Positions 42,430 through 50,530 of a stretch of DNA of 64,000 nucleotides are shown here, one piece after another. The position numbers and the translations under genes are program-made. How positions within the stretch are numbered: position 1 is the first letter of the stretch; each line of letters opens with the position of its first letter. Under the pieces are notes generated by a model. The model saw only the letters and a program-made list of their open reading frames with translations, did not search any database and was not told where the DNA came from. The stretch lies in NCBI RefSeq assembly GCF_029871245.1, contig NZ_SSON01000078.1, forward strand, positions 264,475 to 328,474. Reading direction: 5' to 3'. This DNA comes from Pseudomonas sp. BN102 (GTDB taxonomy: Bacteria > Pseudomonadota > Gammaproteobacteria > Pseudomonadales > Pseudomonadaceae).

Positions 42430-43260
42430 CTAGAGCTTGAAGACCTTCCGCGCATTGGCGTGGAGGAATTTCTCGCGCACATCGGCCGTCAGGTCGAGCT
42501 CGGCCACCTGCTCCATGCAGCGGGAAAGCGAAAGCTGCGGGAAGTTGCTGCCGAACAGCACCTTGTCCTGGCCGTAGCTCTTCATGTACTGCAGCAGCGC
42601 CTGGGGGTAGTAGCGCGGCAGGTAGGCGGAGGTGTCGATATAGATGTTGTCGTGCTTCCAGGCGACGCCGATCATCTCCTCGGTCCAGGGGTGGCCGATG
42701 TGCCCGGCGACTATGCGCAGCTCCGGAAAGTCCAGCGCCACCTCATCCAGGTAAGGCACCGGCCGGCCGGTTTCCGAAGGCATCAAGGGTCCGGTATGGC
42801 CGACCTGGGTGCAGAAGGGAATGTCCAGCTCGATGCACTTGGCATAGAGCGGATAGTAGAGCCGGTGGTTGGGCGGCAGCTTCCACAGCCAGGGCACCAC
42901 CCGCAGCGCCTTGAAGCCCAGTTCGGTCACCGCCCTCTCCAGCTCGCGCTGGGCGGCCATGGGCTTGCTCATGTCCACCGCGGCGACGCCGACGAAGCGT
43001 TCGGGATAGGCGCGGGTGTACTCGGCCACCTCGTCATTGGTACTCACCCAACGCTCGGGCCGGCACCAGGCGCTGAGCATCAGCTTGTCGATGCCGGCGC
43101 GGTCCATCTCCGCCACCGTCTCCTCCGGGCTCAGGCCCTTGTCGAGCAGTGCCGTAGTGCCGGACTTCTCGAACAGGCGCACGGCCTCGGGTATCCGCTC
43201 GCGGGTGCGGCCGGTGGCCAGTTGGGCCCAAGCGTCGATGGCGCCTCGTGCGTAGGTCAT
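42430..43260 (-). CDS. Amidohydrolase-2 family protein with altered metal site
   Basis: 276 aa TIM-barrel protein related to ACMSD/amidohydrolase 2. The usual N-terminal H-x-H is replaced by A-W-A-Q (I-D-A-W-A-Q near 8-13), and the usual G-T/S-D-F-P is G-S-N-F-P near 238. Middle His residues (V-G-H-T-G near 147, A-G-H-I-G-H near 178) remain. So the metal centre is incomplete and normal hydrolysis or decarboxylation is doubtful. It is cotranscribed with an acyl-CoA dehydrogenase, ligase and racemase-like gene. Confidence 0.8.
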   Translation of the reverse strand: MTYARGAIDAWAQLATGRTRERIPEAVRLFEKSGTTALLDKGLSPEETVAEMDRAGIDKLMLSAWCRPERWVSTNDEVAEYTRAYPERFVGVAAVDMSKPMAAQRELERAVTELGFKALRVVPWLWKLPPNHRLYYPLYAKCIELDIPFCTQVGHTGPLMPSETGRPVPYLDEVALDFPELRIVAGHIGHPWTEEMIGVAWKHDNIYIDTSAYLPRYYPQALLQYMKSYGQDKVLFGSNFPQLSLSRCMEQVAELDLTADVREKFLHANARKVFKL

Positions 43261-43287
43261 GTCGATAGCCTCAATGGTGTCTGTCCA

Positions 43288-43341
43288 AGGTGCGCACGGC
43301 GCACCCTACGGGGCACATTTGTAGGGTGCGCCATGCGCACC
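43288..43341. repeat. GTAGGGTGCGC-type inverted repeat within the acyl-CoA operon
   Basis: AAGGTGCGCACGGCGCACCC followed by TACGGGGCACATTT and GTAGGGTGCGCCATGCGCAC. It lies between the dehydrogenase and amidohydrolase genes, so the message of the first gene carries a 3' hairpin. Confidence 0.7.
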
Positions 43342-43352
43342 GCTCGCCCGCC

Positions 43353-44492
43353 TCAGAGCTTCATGCCGCGGCTGATGATCTCTTTCATGATCTCCGAGGT
43401 GCCGGCGAAGATGCGCTGGATGCGCGCGTTCGCGTACATCTTGCAGATCGGGTACTCCCACATGTAGCCCCAGCCGCCGTGCAACTGCACGCCCTCATCC
43501 ACCACCTTGCACAGCAGTTCGGTGGTGAACAGCTTGGCTTCGGCCGCGACTTCCGGGGTGAGCTTCTTCTGGTTGTGGTCCATCACGCAGCGGTCGGTGA
43601 AGACCTGGGCGACGTCTATCTGGGTACGCATCTCGGCCAGCTTGAAGCGGGTGTTCTGGAAGGCCGCCACCGGCCGGTCGAAGGCCTTGCGCTCCTTCAC
43701 GTAGTCGATGGTGGTCAGCAGCGCCGCCTCGGCCCCGGCCACCGCGCCGCAGGCGTTGGTCAGGCGCTCCTGGGCGAGCATGTTCATCAGATAGAAGAAG
43801 CCACCCTTGGCATCGCCCAGCAGGTTTTCCTTGGGCACCTTGACGTTGTTGAAGAACAGCTCGGCGGTGTCCTGGCTCTTCATGCCCAGTTTCTTCAGGT
43901 TGCGCCCGCGCTCGAAGCCTTCCATGCCCCGCTCCACCAGGAAAAGGCCCATGGCGTGCTTGTTCGCCGGGTCGGTCTTGGCCGCGACTATCACCACGTC
44001 GGCCAGCAGGCCGTTGGAGATGAAGACCTTGGAACCGTTGAGGAGGAAGTGGTCACCCTTGTCCACCGCCGTGGAGCGCATGCCCGCCAGGTCGGAACCG
44101 GCGCTGGGCTCGGTCATGGCCACCGCGAGGATGGTTTCGCCCCGGATGATCCCCGGCAGGAAACGCGCCTTCTGCTCGGCGTTGCCGTATTCGGCGATGT
44201 AGGGGCCACAGAGGGCGGAATGCAGCGGGATCATGAAGCCCGGCTCGTTAATGTAGGCCAGTTCCTCGGCCATGATCTGCTCGTAGCGGAAGTCCTTGAG
44301 GCCGGCACCACCGTACTCCTCGTCCGCCCAGGGCAGCAGGAAGCCCATCTCCCCCGCCTTCTGCCAGACACTGCGGTCGACCACGCCGGCGGCCTCCCAC
44401 TCTTCCTGGTGAGGCACTACTTCCTTCTGCAGGAAGGACCGGAAGGCGTCGCGGAACAGGTTGTGCTCGGTTTCGAAATGAATGCGCTGCAT
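43353..44492 (-). CDS. Acyl-CoA dehydrogenase
   Basis: 379 aa, full length. FAD-binding segments A-M-T-E-P-S-A-G-S-D near 127-136 and F-I-S-N-G near 158, the Q-L-H-G-G-W-G-Y motif near 340 and the catalytic-base position in W-E-Y-P near 348. First gene of the leftward operon with the amidohydrolase-like, ligase and CaiB genes. It would introduce the first double bond of an acyl-CoA, probably one with a branched or cyclic chain given the racemase-like partner (inference). Confidence 0.9.
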   Translation of the reverse strand: MQRIHFETEHNLFRDAFRSFLQKEVVPHQEEWEAAGVVDRSVWQKAGEMGFLLPWADEEYGGAGLKDFRYEQIMAEELAYINEPGFMIPLHSALCGPYIAEYGNAEQKARFLPGIIRGETILAVAMTEPSAGSDLAGMRSTAVDKGDHFLLNGSKVFISNGLLADVVIVAAKTDPANKHAMGLFLVERGMEGFERGRNLKKLGMKSQDTAELFFNNVKVPKENLLGDAKGGFFYLMNMLAQERLTNACGAVAGAEAALLTTIDYVKERKAFDRPVAAFQNTRFKLAEMRTQIDVAQVFTDRCVMDHNQKKLTPEVAAEAKLFTTELLCKVVDEGVQLHGGWGYMWEYPICKMYANARIQRIFAGTSEIMKEIISRGMKL

Positions 44493-44607
44493 GAAGTGGG
44501 CTCCCTGGGCCTGAGTCGTGCCGCAGGTTAGGCGCCAGCCCCTAATACCCTCAATGACGCAAGCGCTCAGGGGCGTTGACCCAATCGGTCAGGCCGCGCA
44601 CACGGCA

Positions 44608-44634
44608 TTCGCGATTGAAATCGCTCCCACAAAG
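44608..44634. repeat. Single REP-like arm
   Basis: ATTCGCGATTGAAATCGCTC followed by CCACAAA: one arm of the REP family, close to the right arm seen at 2994-3014. It sits between the acyl-CoA dehydrogenase promoter and the dctA terminator. Confidence 0.55.
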
Positions 44635-44648
44635 GGAGAATCGCGGAC

Positions 44649-44679
44649 AAAAAAAAGCCCGGCTACGGGGGCCGGGCCT
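44649..44679 (-). terminator. Rho-independent terminator of dctA
   Basis: On the minus strand GCCCGGC-CCCCGTA-GCCGGGC followed by eight T residues, about 45 bases after the dctA stop codon. Confidence 0.92.
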
Positions 44680-44724
44680 GAGAAATCCTCCTCACCAGGA
44701 GGAGAACGCTGTTGCTCTTGCCGA

Positions 44725-46020
44725 TCAGGCAGCCGTTTGCGGGGCGACGGGCGCGTCGGCCTTGCCGCCGCTGGCCAGTTCGCTTTGCAGGGTGTTTTCG
44801 TCCAGCTGCTTGCACCACTTGGCGACAACGATGGTGGCCACGCCGTTGCCGATCAGGTTGGTCAGGGCGCGGGCTTCGGACATGAAGCGGTCGATACCGA
44901 GGATCAGCGCCAGGCCGGCGACCGGCAGGGTGCCGACGGCGGACAGAGTGGCGGCCAGCACGATGAAGCCGGAGCCAGTGACGCCAGCGGCGCCCTTGGA
45001 GGCGACCAGCAGCACGGCCAACAGGGTCAACTGGTGGGTGAGGTCCATCGGAGTGTCAGTAGCCTGGGCGATGAATACCGCGGCCATGGTCAGGTAGATG
45101 GAGGTGCCGTCCAGGTTGAAGGAGTAGCCGGTGGGGATGACCAGGCCGACCACGGACTTGTTCGCACCCAGCTTTTCCATCTTGTTCAGCATACGCGGCA
45201 GGGCCGACTCGGAGGAGGACGTGCCGAGCACGATCAGCAGCTCTTCGCGGATGTAGCGGATGAAACGCAGGATGCTGAAGCCGTGGGCACGGGCGATGCC
45301 GCCCAGGACCACCAGGATGAAGAACACGCAGGTGATGTAGAAGCACAGCATCAGCTGGCCGAGCTGCACCAGCGAGCCCACACCGTACTGGCCGATGGTG
45401 AAGGCCATGGCGCCGAAGGCACCGATGGGGGCGACCTTCATGATCATGTTGATGATGCCGAACATCACGTGGGCGATGCGGTCGATGAACTCCAGCACCG
45501 GCTTGCCGTAGTCACCCATGCGCTGCAGGGCGAAGGCGAAGATCACCGAGAAGAACAGCACCTGCAGGATGTCGCCACTGGCGAAGGCGCCGACAATAGT
45601 GCTGGGGATCACATTGAGCAGGAAGGCGATGGTGCTCTGCTGTTCGCCGGCGGAGGCGAAGGCGGCGATGCCCTTGGTGTCCAGGGTGGACGGATCGACA
45701 TGCATGCCGACGCCCGGCTGCACGATATTGACCACCACCAGTCCGATGATCAGGGCGAGGGTGGAGACGATTTCGAAGTAAGCCAGCGCGTAGCCGCCGG
45801 TCTTGCCCACTGCCTTCATGTCCTGCATGCCGGCGATGCCGCTGACCACGGTGCAGAAGATGATGGGCGCGATGGCCATCTTGATCAGCTTGACGAAGCC
45901 GTCGCCCAGGGGTTTGAGCGCGACACCGGTTTCCGGATAGAAGTGGCCCAGGAGGATGCCGATGGCGATGGCGACAACGACCTGGACGTACAAGCTCTTG
46001 TAGAACGGTTGGCGGGACAT
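44725..46020 (-). CDS. dctA: C4-dicarboxylate transporter DctA
   Basis: 431 aa sodium/proton-dicarboxylate symporter of the glutamate-transporter (DAACS) fold. Key segments: [10 protein letters not shown] near 265-274 (first re-entrant loop), [10 protein letters not shown] near 292-301 (ion and substrate site) and [10 protein letters not shown] near 336-345. It imports succinate, fumarate and malate. A perfect sigma-54 site lies 129 bases upstream, in line with DctBD/RpoN control of this gene in other bacteria. Confidence 0.94.
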   Translation of the reverse strand: MSRQPFYKSLYVQVVVAIAIGILLGHFYPETGVALKPLGDGFVKLIKMAIAPIIFCTVVSGIAGMQDMKAVGKTGGYALAYFEIVSTLALIIGLVVVNIVQPGVGMHVDPSTLDTKGIAAFASAGEQQSTIAFLLNVIPSTIVGAFASGDILQVLFFSVIFAFALQRMGDYGKPVLEFIDRIAHVMFGIINMIMKVAPIGAFGAMAFTIGQYGVGSLVQLGQLMLCFYITCVFFILVVLGGIARAHGFSILRFIRYIREELLIVLGTSSSESALPRMLNKMEKLGANKSVVGLVIPTGYSFNLDGTSIYLTMAAVFIAQATDTPMDLTHQLTLLAVLLVASKGAAGVTGSGFIVLAATLSAVGTLPVAGLALILGIDRFMSEARALTNLIGNGVATIVVAKWCKQLDENTLQSELASGGKADAPVAPQTAA

Positions 46021-46344
46021 GGCAGTGTTCCTTTCGAGTGATCCCGACCTGTTCCGTAAGGCCTGGCGTCACCGTGATCGACATATCTCCCTTTCCGGGA
46101 GACTTTTGTTGTTGTGCGGTCCAGTCGAATGGACGGCACTGTCCCTATCGCAAGCCCTGTGCCAAACCCGGAAAATAATAAAAGCTCTTTTAAATCAACA
46201 TGTTAACAATTTAATCGGAATACCTGGGCACACCACTCTGGCGGATTTCCGCCAAGCCCCCAGGGGGATTTCCGCCACTCGCACCCTTGTGGCCGCCTTG
46301 GCGAGGGACCTACCATCGGCCTCCCCGGACCACGGAACAGCCCT
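46021..46344. other. Divergent promoter region dctA / AraC-type regulator
   Basis: 324 bases without a gene. It contains the dctA sigma-54 promoter (46149-46164), an AT-rich stretch 46170-46215, which could bind IHF or an activator, and, nearer the AraC gene, the palindrome TGGCGGATTTCCGCCA (about 46240-46256), half of which is repeated at about 46264-46275. Confidence 0.6.
46149..46164 (-). promoter_or_regulatory. Sigma-54 promoter of dctA
   Basis: On the minus strand TGGCAC-AGGGC-TTGCG, a perfect match to TGGCAC-N5-TTGC. Transcription would start near 46140 and give a leader of about 120 bases before the ATG at 46020. Confidence 0.85.
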
Positions 46345-47343
46345 ATGCGCGAGCGCACCATCGCCAGCCATTTCGTCCGTGCCGCCCTGCGCGGCGCCAC
46401 CCGCCAGGGCGTGGATTGCGTGCCCATCCTGCGCGCCGCCGGCATCCAGCCAGCCCTGCTGGACGAACCCCGCGCACGGGTGGCGCCCGAACAGTTCGCC
46501 CGACTGCTGCAAGTGATCTGGGAAACGCTGAACGACGAATACATGGGCTTCGGCCTGCAGCCCAGCAAGCGCGGCACCTTCGCCATGATGTGTCACGCCA
46601 TCATCCATTGCCGCACCCTGGAAAAGGCCCTTGGCCGGGGCACCCTCTTCTATGGGTTGTTCCCCGATGCGCCGCCCATCACCCTGGAGCGCGACGGCGA
46701 ATTCGCCGTACTGACGGTGGACGACGCCCTGCTCCAGGACCCGGACCACTTCCTGGTGGAAAGCTTGCTGGTGATCTGGCATCGCCTGGGCAGCTGGTTG
46801 ATCGGCCAGCGCATCCGCCTGGAGGAAGCCACCTTCAGCTACGCCGAGCCGGCCCATGCCAGCGAGTACGAGCTGCTGTTCACCAGCAACCGCCGCTTCG
46901 ACGCCCCGCGCATCGGCTTACGCTTCCACGCTCGCTACCTGGCCATGCCGCTGCTGCAGGACGAACGCACCCTCAAACATTTCCTCGAACATTCCCCGGC
47001 CGACCTGCTGGCCCGTCCCGACGGCGGCGACACCCTGACCAGCCAGATCCGCCGCTTGCTCGGTCGTGACTGCCGCACTTGGCCGGACCTGGACGCGGTG
47101 GCGCAACACCTGCACACCAGCCCGCAGACCCTGCGCCGGCACCTGCGGGAAGAGGGCTCGAGCTTCCAGGAACTCAAGGACCACCTGCGCCGTGATCTGG
47201 CCATCTACCACCTGGGCCGGGACGAGCTGTCGATCCAGGACATCGCCGAGCAGCTCGGGTTTTCCGAGCCTTCGGCCTTCCACCGGGCCTTCAAGAAATG
47301 GACGGGGCTGACGCCGGGGGCGTATCGGGCGCAGGAGGCCTGA
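46345..47343 (+). CDS. AraC-family transcriptional regulator
   Basis: 332 aa. An N-terminal ligand domain of the arabinose-binding-like (OruR-type) group (about 15-205), then the AraC double helix-turn-helix (about 235-325): V-A-Q-H-L-H-T-S-P-Q-T-L-R-R-H-L and S-I-Q-D-I-A-E-Q-L-G-F-S-E-P-S-A-F-H-R-A-F. It is divergent from dctA but separated from its sigma-54 site, so control of dctA is not implied. The repeat of GGATTTCCGCCA before the gene could be its own operator. Confidence 0.87.
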   Translation: MRERTIASHFVRAALRGATRQGVDCVPILRAAGIQPALLDEPRARVAPEQFARLLQVIWETLNDEYMGFGLQPSKRGTFAMMCHAIIHCRTLEKALGRGTLFYGLFPDAPPITLERDGEFAVLTVDDALLQDPDHFLVESLLVIWHRLGSWLIGQRIRLEEATFSYAEPAHASEYELLFTSNRRFDAPRIGLRFHARYLAMPLLQDERTLKHFLEHSPADLLARPDGGDTLTSQIRRLLGRDCRTWPDLDAVAQHLHTSPQTLRRHLREEGSSFQELKDHLRRDLAIYHLGRDELSIQDIAEQLGFSEPSAFHRAFKKWTGLTPGAYRAQEA

Positions 47344-47398
47344 TCGCTTCAGTCGCAATGAACCTGTAGGGGCTGCCGCCCAGGGGCGGCAGATTTGG

Positions 47399-48778
47399 TC
47401 AGAGCAACGGAAACCGGATCCGGAACTCCGCCCCGCCCAGCGGCGAGTCCTCGAGAAAGAGCTCGCCGTCGTAGCTCTCGATGATGTCCTTCACCACTGC
47501 GGTGCCGATGCCCTGCCCCGGATGCTGGGCATCCAGGCGCTCACCGCGCTTGAGGATGCGCTCACGCTGGCCCACCGGCACGCCAGGGCCATCGTCTTCC
47601 ACCCGCAGTTCGCAGTTGCCGTCCTGCACCCGGGCGCTGACGCGGATCTCCGCGAGGCAGAGGCGGAAGGCGTTCTCCAGCAGGTTGCCGAGCATTTCCA
47701 GCAGCGCGCCCTGCTCCATGGGGATCATCAGGGCGCTGTCAAAGTCCCTCGTTACCCGCACGCGCTTGTCGCGATAGACCTTGTCCAGTGCATCGCAGAG
47801 GGTATCGAGCAAGGGCGCCAGCTGGATCCGATGGCGTACCAGGCCGCTCTTGCGCAGGCTGGCGCGTTGCAACTGATAGCCGATCTGCTGGCTCATGCGC
47901 TCGATCTGGCCTTGCAGCACCCTCGCCTGTTCGCGGTCGCCAGGACGGGCCGCGATGTTTTCGCTGACGCCCTGCAGCACCGACAGCGGCGTCTTCAGGC
48001 TGTGGGCCAGGTCATCCAGGGAATTGCGATATCGCTCGCGCTGGCGGCGTTCGCCGTCCAGCAGGCGGTTGAGGGATTTGGTCAGGCGCAGCAGCTCGCG
48101 GGGGTGCTCGTCGCTCAGGCTGTCGCGGCTTCCGGCTTCCACTTCGTCCAGCTCCGCACTGAGCCGGCGCAGGCTGCGAAAGCCCCAGGTCAGGCCGAAC
48201 CAGAGCAGCCCCAGCAGCACCAGCAAGGCGCCACCCAGCCAGAAATAGAGCTGGCGGAGAAAGCCGTCATACATGGCCTGGTAGTCGCTGAGCGGCTGCA
48301 TGGTGACGATGCTGTAAGCGGCCTTCTTCCCGCGCAGCAGGTCGATTTCCACGTCATAGACGAAGAACTCGCGCCCCCTGGCATCGACCACCTGCTGGAA
48401 CTCGTGGCCCTGGCCGTCGTAGCGCGGGTGGTAGTCCAGCCGCTCGTCCCGCGAGGAGCGGGACTGCCAGACCAGCGTGCCTTCGCCGTCGTAGATGTAG
48501 CCCAGCTGGCTGGCTTCGAGGTTGTCGAACTCCTCGTCGGGAAGCTTGTCGGGCATCTCCAGGTGACCGTTATCCACCCTGGCTGCCGCGATCAGCGCAC
48601 TGGCATCGGCCGCCAGACGCTGCTCGATGGACTGTTCCAAGGCAATGACGAAAGCCCCACGCAGGGCCGGCAACAGCGCCAGCATGAAAAGCACCGCCAT
48701 CCCGGCTGCGCCGAGCATCAGCCGAATGCGCAGGGACGAGCCCAGGGGGCGGAAGAATCGACGCCAGCGAAAGCTCAT
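47399..48778 (-). CDS. phoQ: Sensor histidine kinase PhoQ
   Basis: 459 aa. Two membrane helices (about 15-45 and 183-203) flank an acidic periplasmic sensor domain (for example P-D-E-E-F-D-N-L-E near 80), which in PhoQ reads divalent cations and cationic peptides. HAMP-like linker, H-box L-A-H-S-L-K-T-P near 260, N-box N-L-L-E-N-A-F near 365 and the ATP lid D-D-G-P-G-V-P near 395. It overlaps phoP by 4 bases. Orthology rests on the oprH-phoP-phoQ order. Confidence 0.92.
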   Translation of the reverse strand: MSFRWRRFFRPLGSSLRIRLMLGAAGMAVLFMLALLPALRGAFVIALEQSIEQRLAADASALIAAARVDNGHLEMPDKLPDEEFDNLEASQLGYIYDGEGTLVWQSRSSRDERLDYHPRYDGQGHEFQQVVDARGREFFVYDVEIDLLRGKKAAYSIVTMQPLSDYQAMYDGFLRQLYFWLGGALLVLLGLLWFGLTWGFRSLRRLSAELDEVEAGSRDSLSDEHPRELLRLTKSLNRLLDGERRQRERYRNSLDDLAHSLKTPLSVLQGVSENIAARPGDREQARVLQGQIERMSQQIGYQLQRASLRKSGLVRHRIQLAPLLDTLCDALDKVYRDKRVRVTRDFDSALMIPMEQGALLEMLGNLLENAFRLCLAEIRVSARVQDGNCELRVEDDGPGVPVGQRERILKRGERLDAQHPGQGIGTAVVKDIIESYDGELFLEDSPLGGAEFRIRFPLL

Positions 48779-49452
48779 CGGCAGCGCTCGGTGAACAGGT
48801 AACCCTGGCCGCGCACGGTATCGATCGGTTTGAAGCCACTGCCGCCTTCCAGCTTGCGTCGCAGTCGGCCGACCAGTACCTCGATCACATTGGGATCACG
48901 CTCTTCGTCACCCGGGTAGAGCTGTTCCATCAGCCGGTCCTTGGCCACCACCTGCTGGTGATGTCGCATGAGGTATTCGAGGATTCGGTATTCGTAGGCG
49001 GTCAGCGCCACGGGCTCGCCATCCAGTTGCGCCTGCTTGCGGTTGAGGTCCAGCACCAGCGGGCCAGCCTCGATGGTCGCCTGGACGAACCCCGACGAGC
49101 GCCGCAACAGGGCATTGAGCCGCGCCTCAAGCTCCTCGAACTGGAAGGGTTTCACCACGTAGTCGTCGGCACCGGCGGCGAGGCCTTCGACCTTGTCCTG
49201 CCAGTTGCCCCGAGCGGTGAGGATGAGGATGGGAAAGATCTTGCCCTGGCTGCGCAGCTGACGGATCAGGTCCAGCCCGCTGATGCCCGGCAGGCCGAGA
49301 TCGATCACAGCCAAATCGTGGTTGTACTCAGCGGCGCGGTAGAGCGCTTCCTCGGCATTGGGCACAGCATCCACCACGTGCCCTTGCTCGCCCAGGCGGG
49401 TGTAGAGATGGTGGCGGAGCAGCGCCTCGTCTTCCACGACCAGCAGTTTCAT
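48775..49452 (-). CDS. phoP: Response regulator PhoP
   Basis: 225 aa OmpR-type regulator. Receiver domain with acidic pair E-D-E near 7-9, phospho-Asp in V-I-D-L-G-L-P near 51, Lys in V-V-K-P-F near 101; winged-helix DNA-binding domain with V-E-V-L-V-G-R-L-R-R-K-like helix near 195 and closing R-G-Q-G-Y-L-F. Start at 49452: homology begins M-K-L-L-V-V-E-D-E. It follows oprH by 62 bases. Confidence 0.94.
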   Translation of the reverse strand: MKLLVVEDEALLRHHLYTRLGEQGHVVDAVPNAEEALYRAAEYNHDLAVIDLGLPGISGLDLIRQLRSQGKIFPILILTARGNWQDKVEGLAAGADDYVVKPFQFEELEARLNALLRRSSGFVQATIEAGPLVLDLNRKQAQLDGEPVALTAYEYRILEYLMRHHQQVVAKDRLMEQLYPGDEERDPNVIEVLVGRLRRKLEGGSGFKPIDTVRGQGYLFTERCR

Positions 49453-49514
49453 GGGGCAGTTCTCCCTGTCATTGAAGCGGCCGGGCATGGGCCCGGCCGG
49501 TTGCGTTGAGCGAC

Positions 49515-50120
49515 TCAGAACTTGTAGTTGGCGCCGATGTAGGCCTGGCCACTGCTGTGCAGGTCCAGGGACCCCAGACGCGGGCCTCCGTGCTCGGCCA
49601 GGTCGGTGCTGACATTGGTCCGCAGGTAGCGGTAGCCGGCTTCGATGGACGTGTTCTTGTTCAGCTCCTGCAGGATACCGGCCTGCAGACCAGCAGCGTA
49701 GTTGATGTTGCTATCGCGGCTGAAGCCCCGGCTTTCCTGCTCCAGCTTGACCAGGCCAAGGGTGGCGCCGCCGAACAACTTGGTGTTGTAGTCACCCACC
49801 GGCACGAAGACGTCGTAGCTGCCGAGCAGGTTCTGCTGGCGCAGCTTGTAGCCGCTGTCGCTGTCGGAGAAGTTCTCGTAGGTCATGTAGTAGCGGCCGC
49901 CGTCAGTCTGCTGGCCGGCGCGCACGCCCCAGGTGTCGGTCTTGTGGATGACCTTGTCCAGTTTCGGGTTGTTCAGGTTCGCGTTCAGCGAATCCGACTT
50001 CTGGATGTTATTGTTGGTCTGACCCCAGGTCAGGCCAACAAAGGTGTCGGCAGCCTGTGCGCCAGCGGCGGCCAGGGCCAGAGCGGAAGCGAGGGCGATG
50101 CGGCTGAAGGTACGGTTCAT
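49515..50120 (-). CDS. oprH: Outer membrane protein OprH
   Basis: 201 aa. Signal peptide of 23 residues ending A-Q-A, then an eight-stranded barrel of about 178 residues closing in N-Y-K-F. OprH binds and stabilises LPS when magnesium is low (known in P. aeruginosa). It is the first gene of the oprH-phoP-phoQ operon, and four 11-bp-spaced repeats upstream look like the PhoP site. Confidence 0.93.
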   Translation of the reverse strand: MNRTFSRIALASALALAAAGAQAADTFVGLTWGQTNNNIQKSDSLNANLNNPKLDKVIHKTDTWGVRAGQQTDGGRYYMTYENFSDSDSGYKLRQQNLLGSYDVFVPVGDYNTKLFGGATLGLVKLEQESRGFSRDSNINYAAGLQAGILQELNKNTSIEAGYRYLRTNVSTDLAEHGGPRLGSLDLHSSGQAYIGANYKF

Positions 50121-50185
50121 GATGGGGTTCCTCTCAAGGGTTTGATTAGTTGGCTGAACTCGGAGCCAGATTGCCTGGCAGCCAC

Positions 50186-50224
50186 TGAACCGCTCCTGAA
50201 CCCTCCTTGAACCTAAGCTGAACG
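50186..50224 (-). promoter_or_regulatory. Array of four 11-bp-spaced PhoP-like half-sites before oprH
   Basis: On the minus strand CGTTCA-N5-GGTTCA-N5-GGTTCA-N5-GGTTCA (starting at 50224, 50213, 50202 and 50191). The spacing is that of the PhoP box, a direct repeat of (T/G)GTTTA with 5 bases between. Here C replaces the third T in all four copies. It ends 66 bases before the oprH start codon. Confidence 0.7.
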
Positions 50225-50302
50225 AAATCTCTTACACGGTCTGAAGCCGTTTCCGTAGGGTGAGCTTCGGCGCACCGACCGCTTCACCCCCAACTGACGC
50301 GC

Positions 50303-50332
50303 AAAAAAAACGGGAGCCCATTCAGGCTCCCG
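50303..50332 (-). terminator. Rho-independent terminator
   Basis: Eight-pair GC-rich stem with a six-base loop followed by eight T residues on the minus strand. It closes the candidate sRNA and isolates oprH from transcription coming from the right. Confidence 0.9.
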
Positions 50333-50416
50333 CACTCAATTCAGAGAAAATGTCCGGAACCGGCATTGCCAGAACTCCAGACTACAACCTCACCTGCGTT
50401 CCAGAAGAAACGCAGG
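50303..50416 (-). ncRNA. Candidate small RNA with its own promoter and terminator
   Basis: A strong terminator (CGGGAGCC, loop, GGCTCCCG then eight T residues, 50332-50303) lies on the minus strand where no gene precedes it. About 80 bases upstream is a perfect stem CTGCGTT..AACGCAG (50394-50415), and just before that a stationary-phase-like -10 (CCAGACTAG, near 50427-50419). The predicted RNA is about 110 nt with several GGA triplets. It may belong to a known Pseudomonas sRNA family such as RgsA/P16, but I cannot confirm that. It is divergent from the PPTase gene. Confidence 0.55.
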
Positions 50417-50463
50417 GCTAGTCTGGCAAAAGGATGGCCAGCGATCCGTTTCGCTTTGTTTGC

Positions 50464-50487
50464 CGTTTGCAAACATTTGTAAACGGC
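50464..50487. promoter_or_regulatory. 24-bp imperfect palindrome between the sRNA and PPTase genes
   Basis: CCGTTTGCAAAC and ATTTGTAAACGG are imperfect mirror halves. It lies about 40 bases upstream of the candidate sRNA -10 and 44 bases upstream of the PPTase start. It could be an activator or repressor site for either; no factor is assigned. Confidence 0.4.
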
Positions 50488-50530
50488 GGCACCGCTGGCC
50501 GATTCCGCCGGCGCCGGGCAGAATGCCGCC

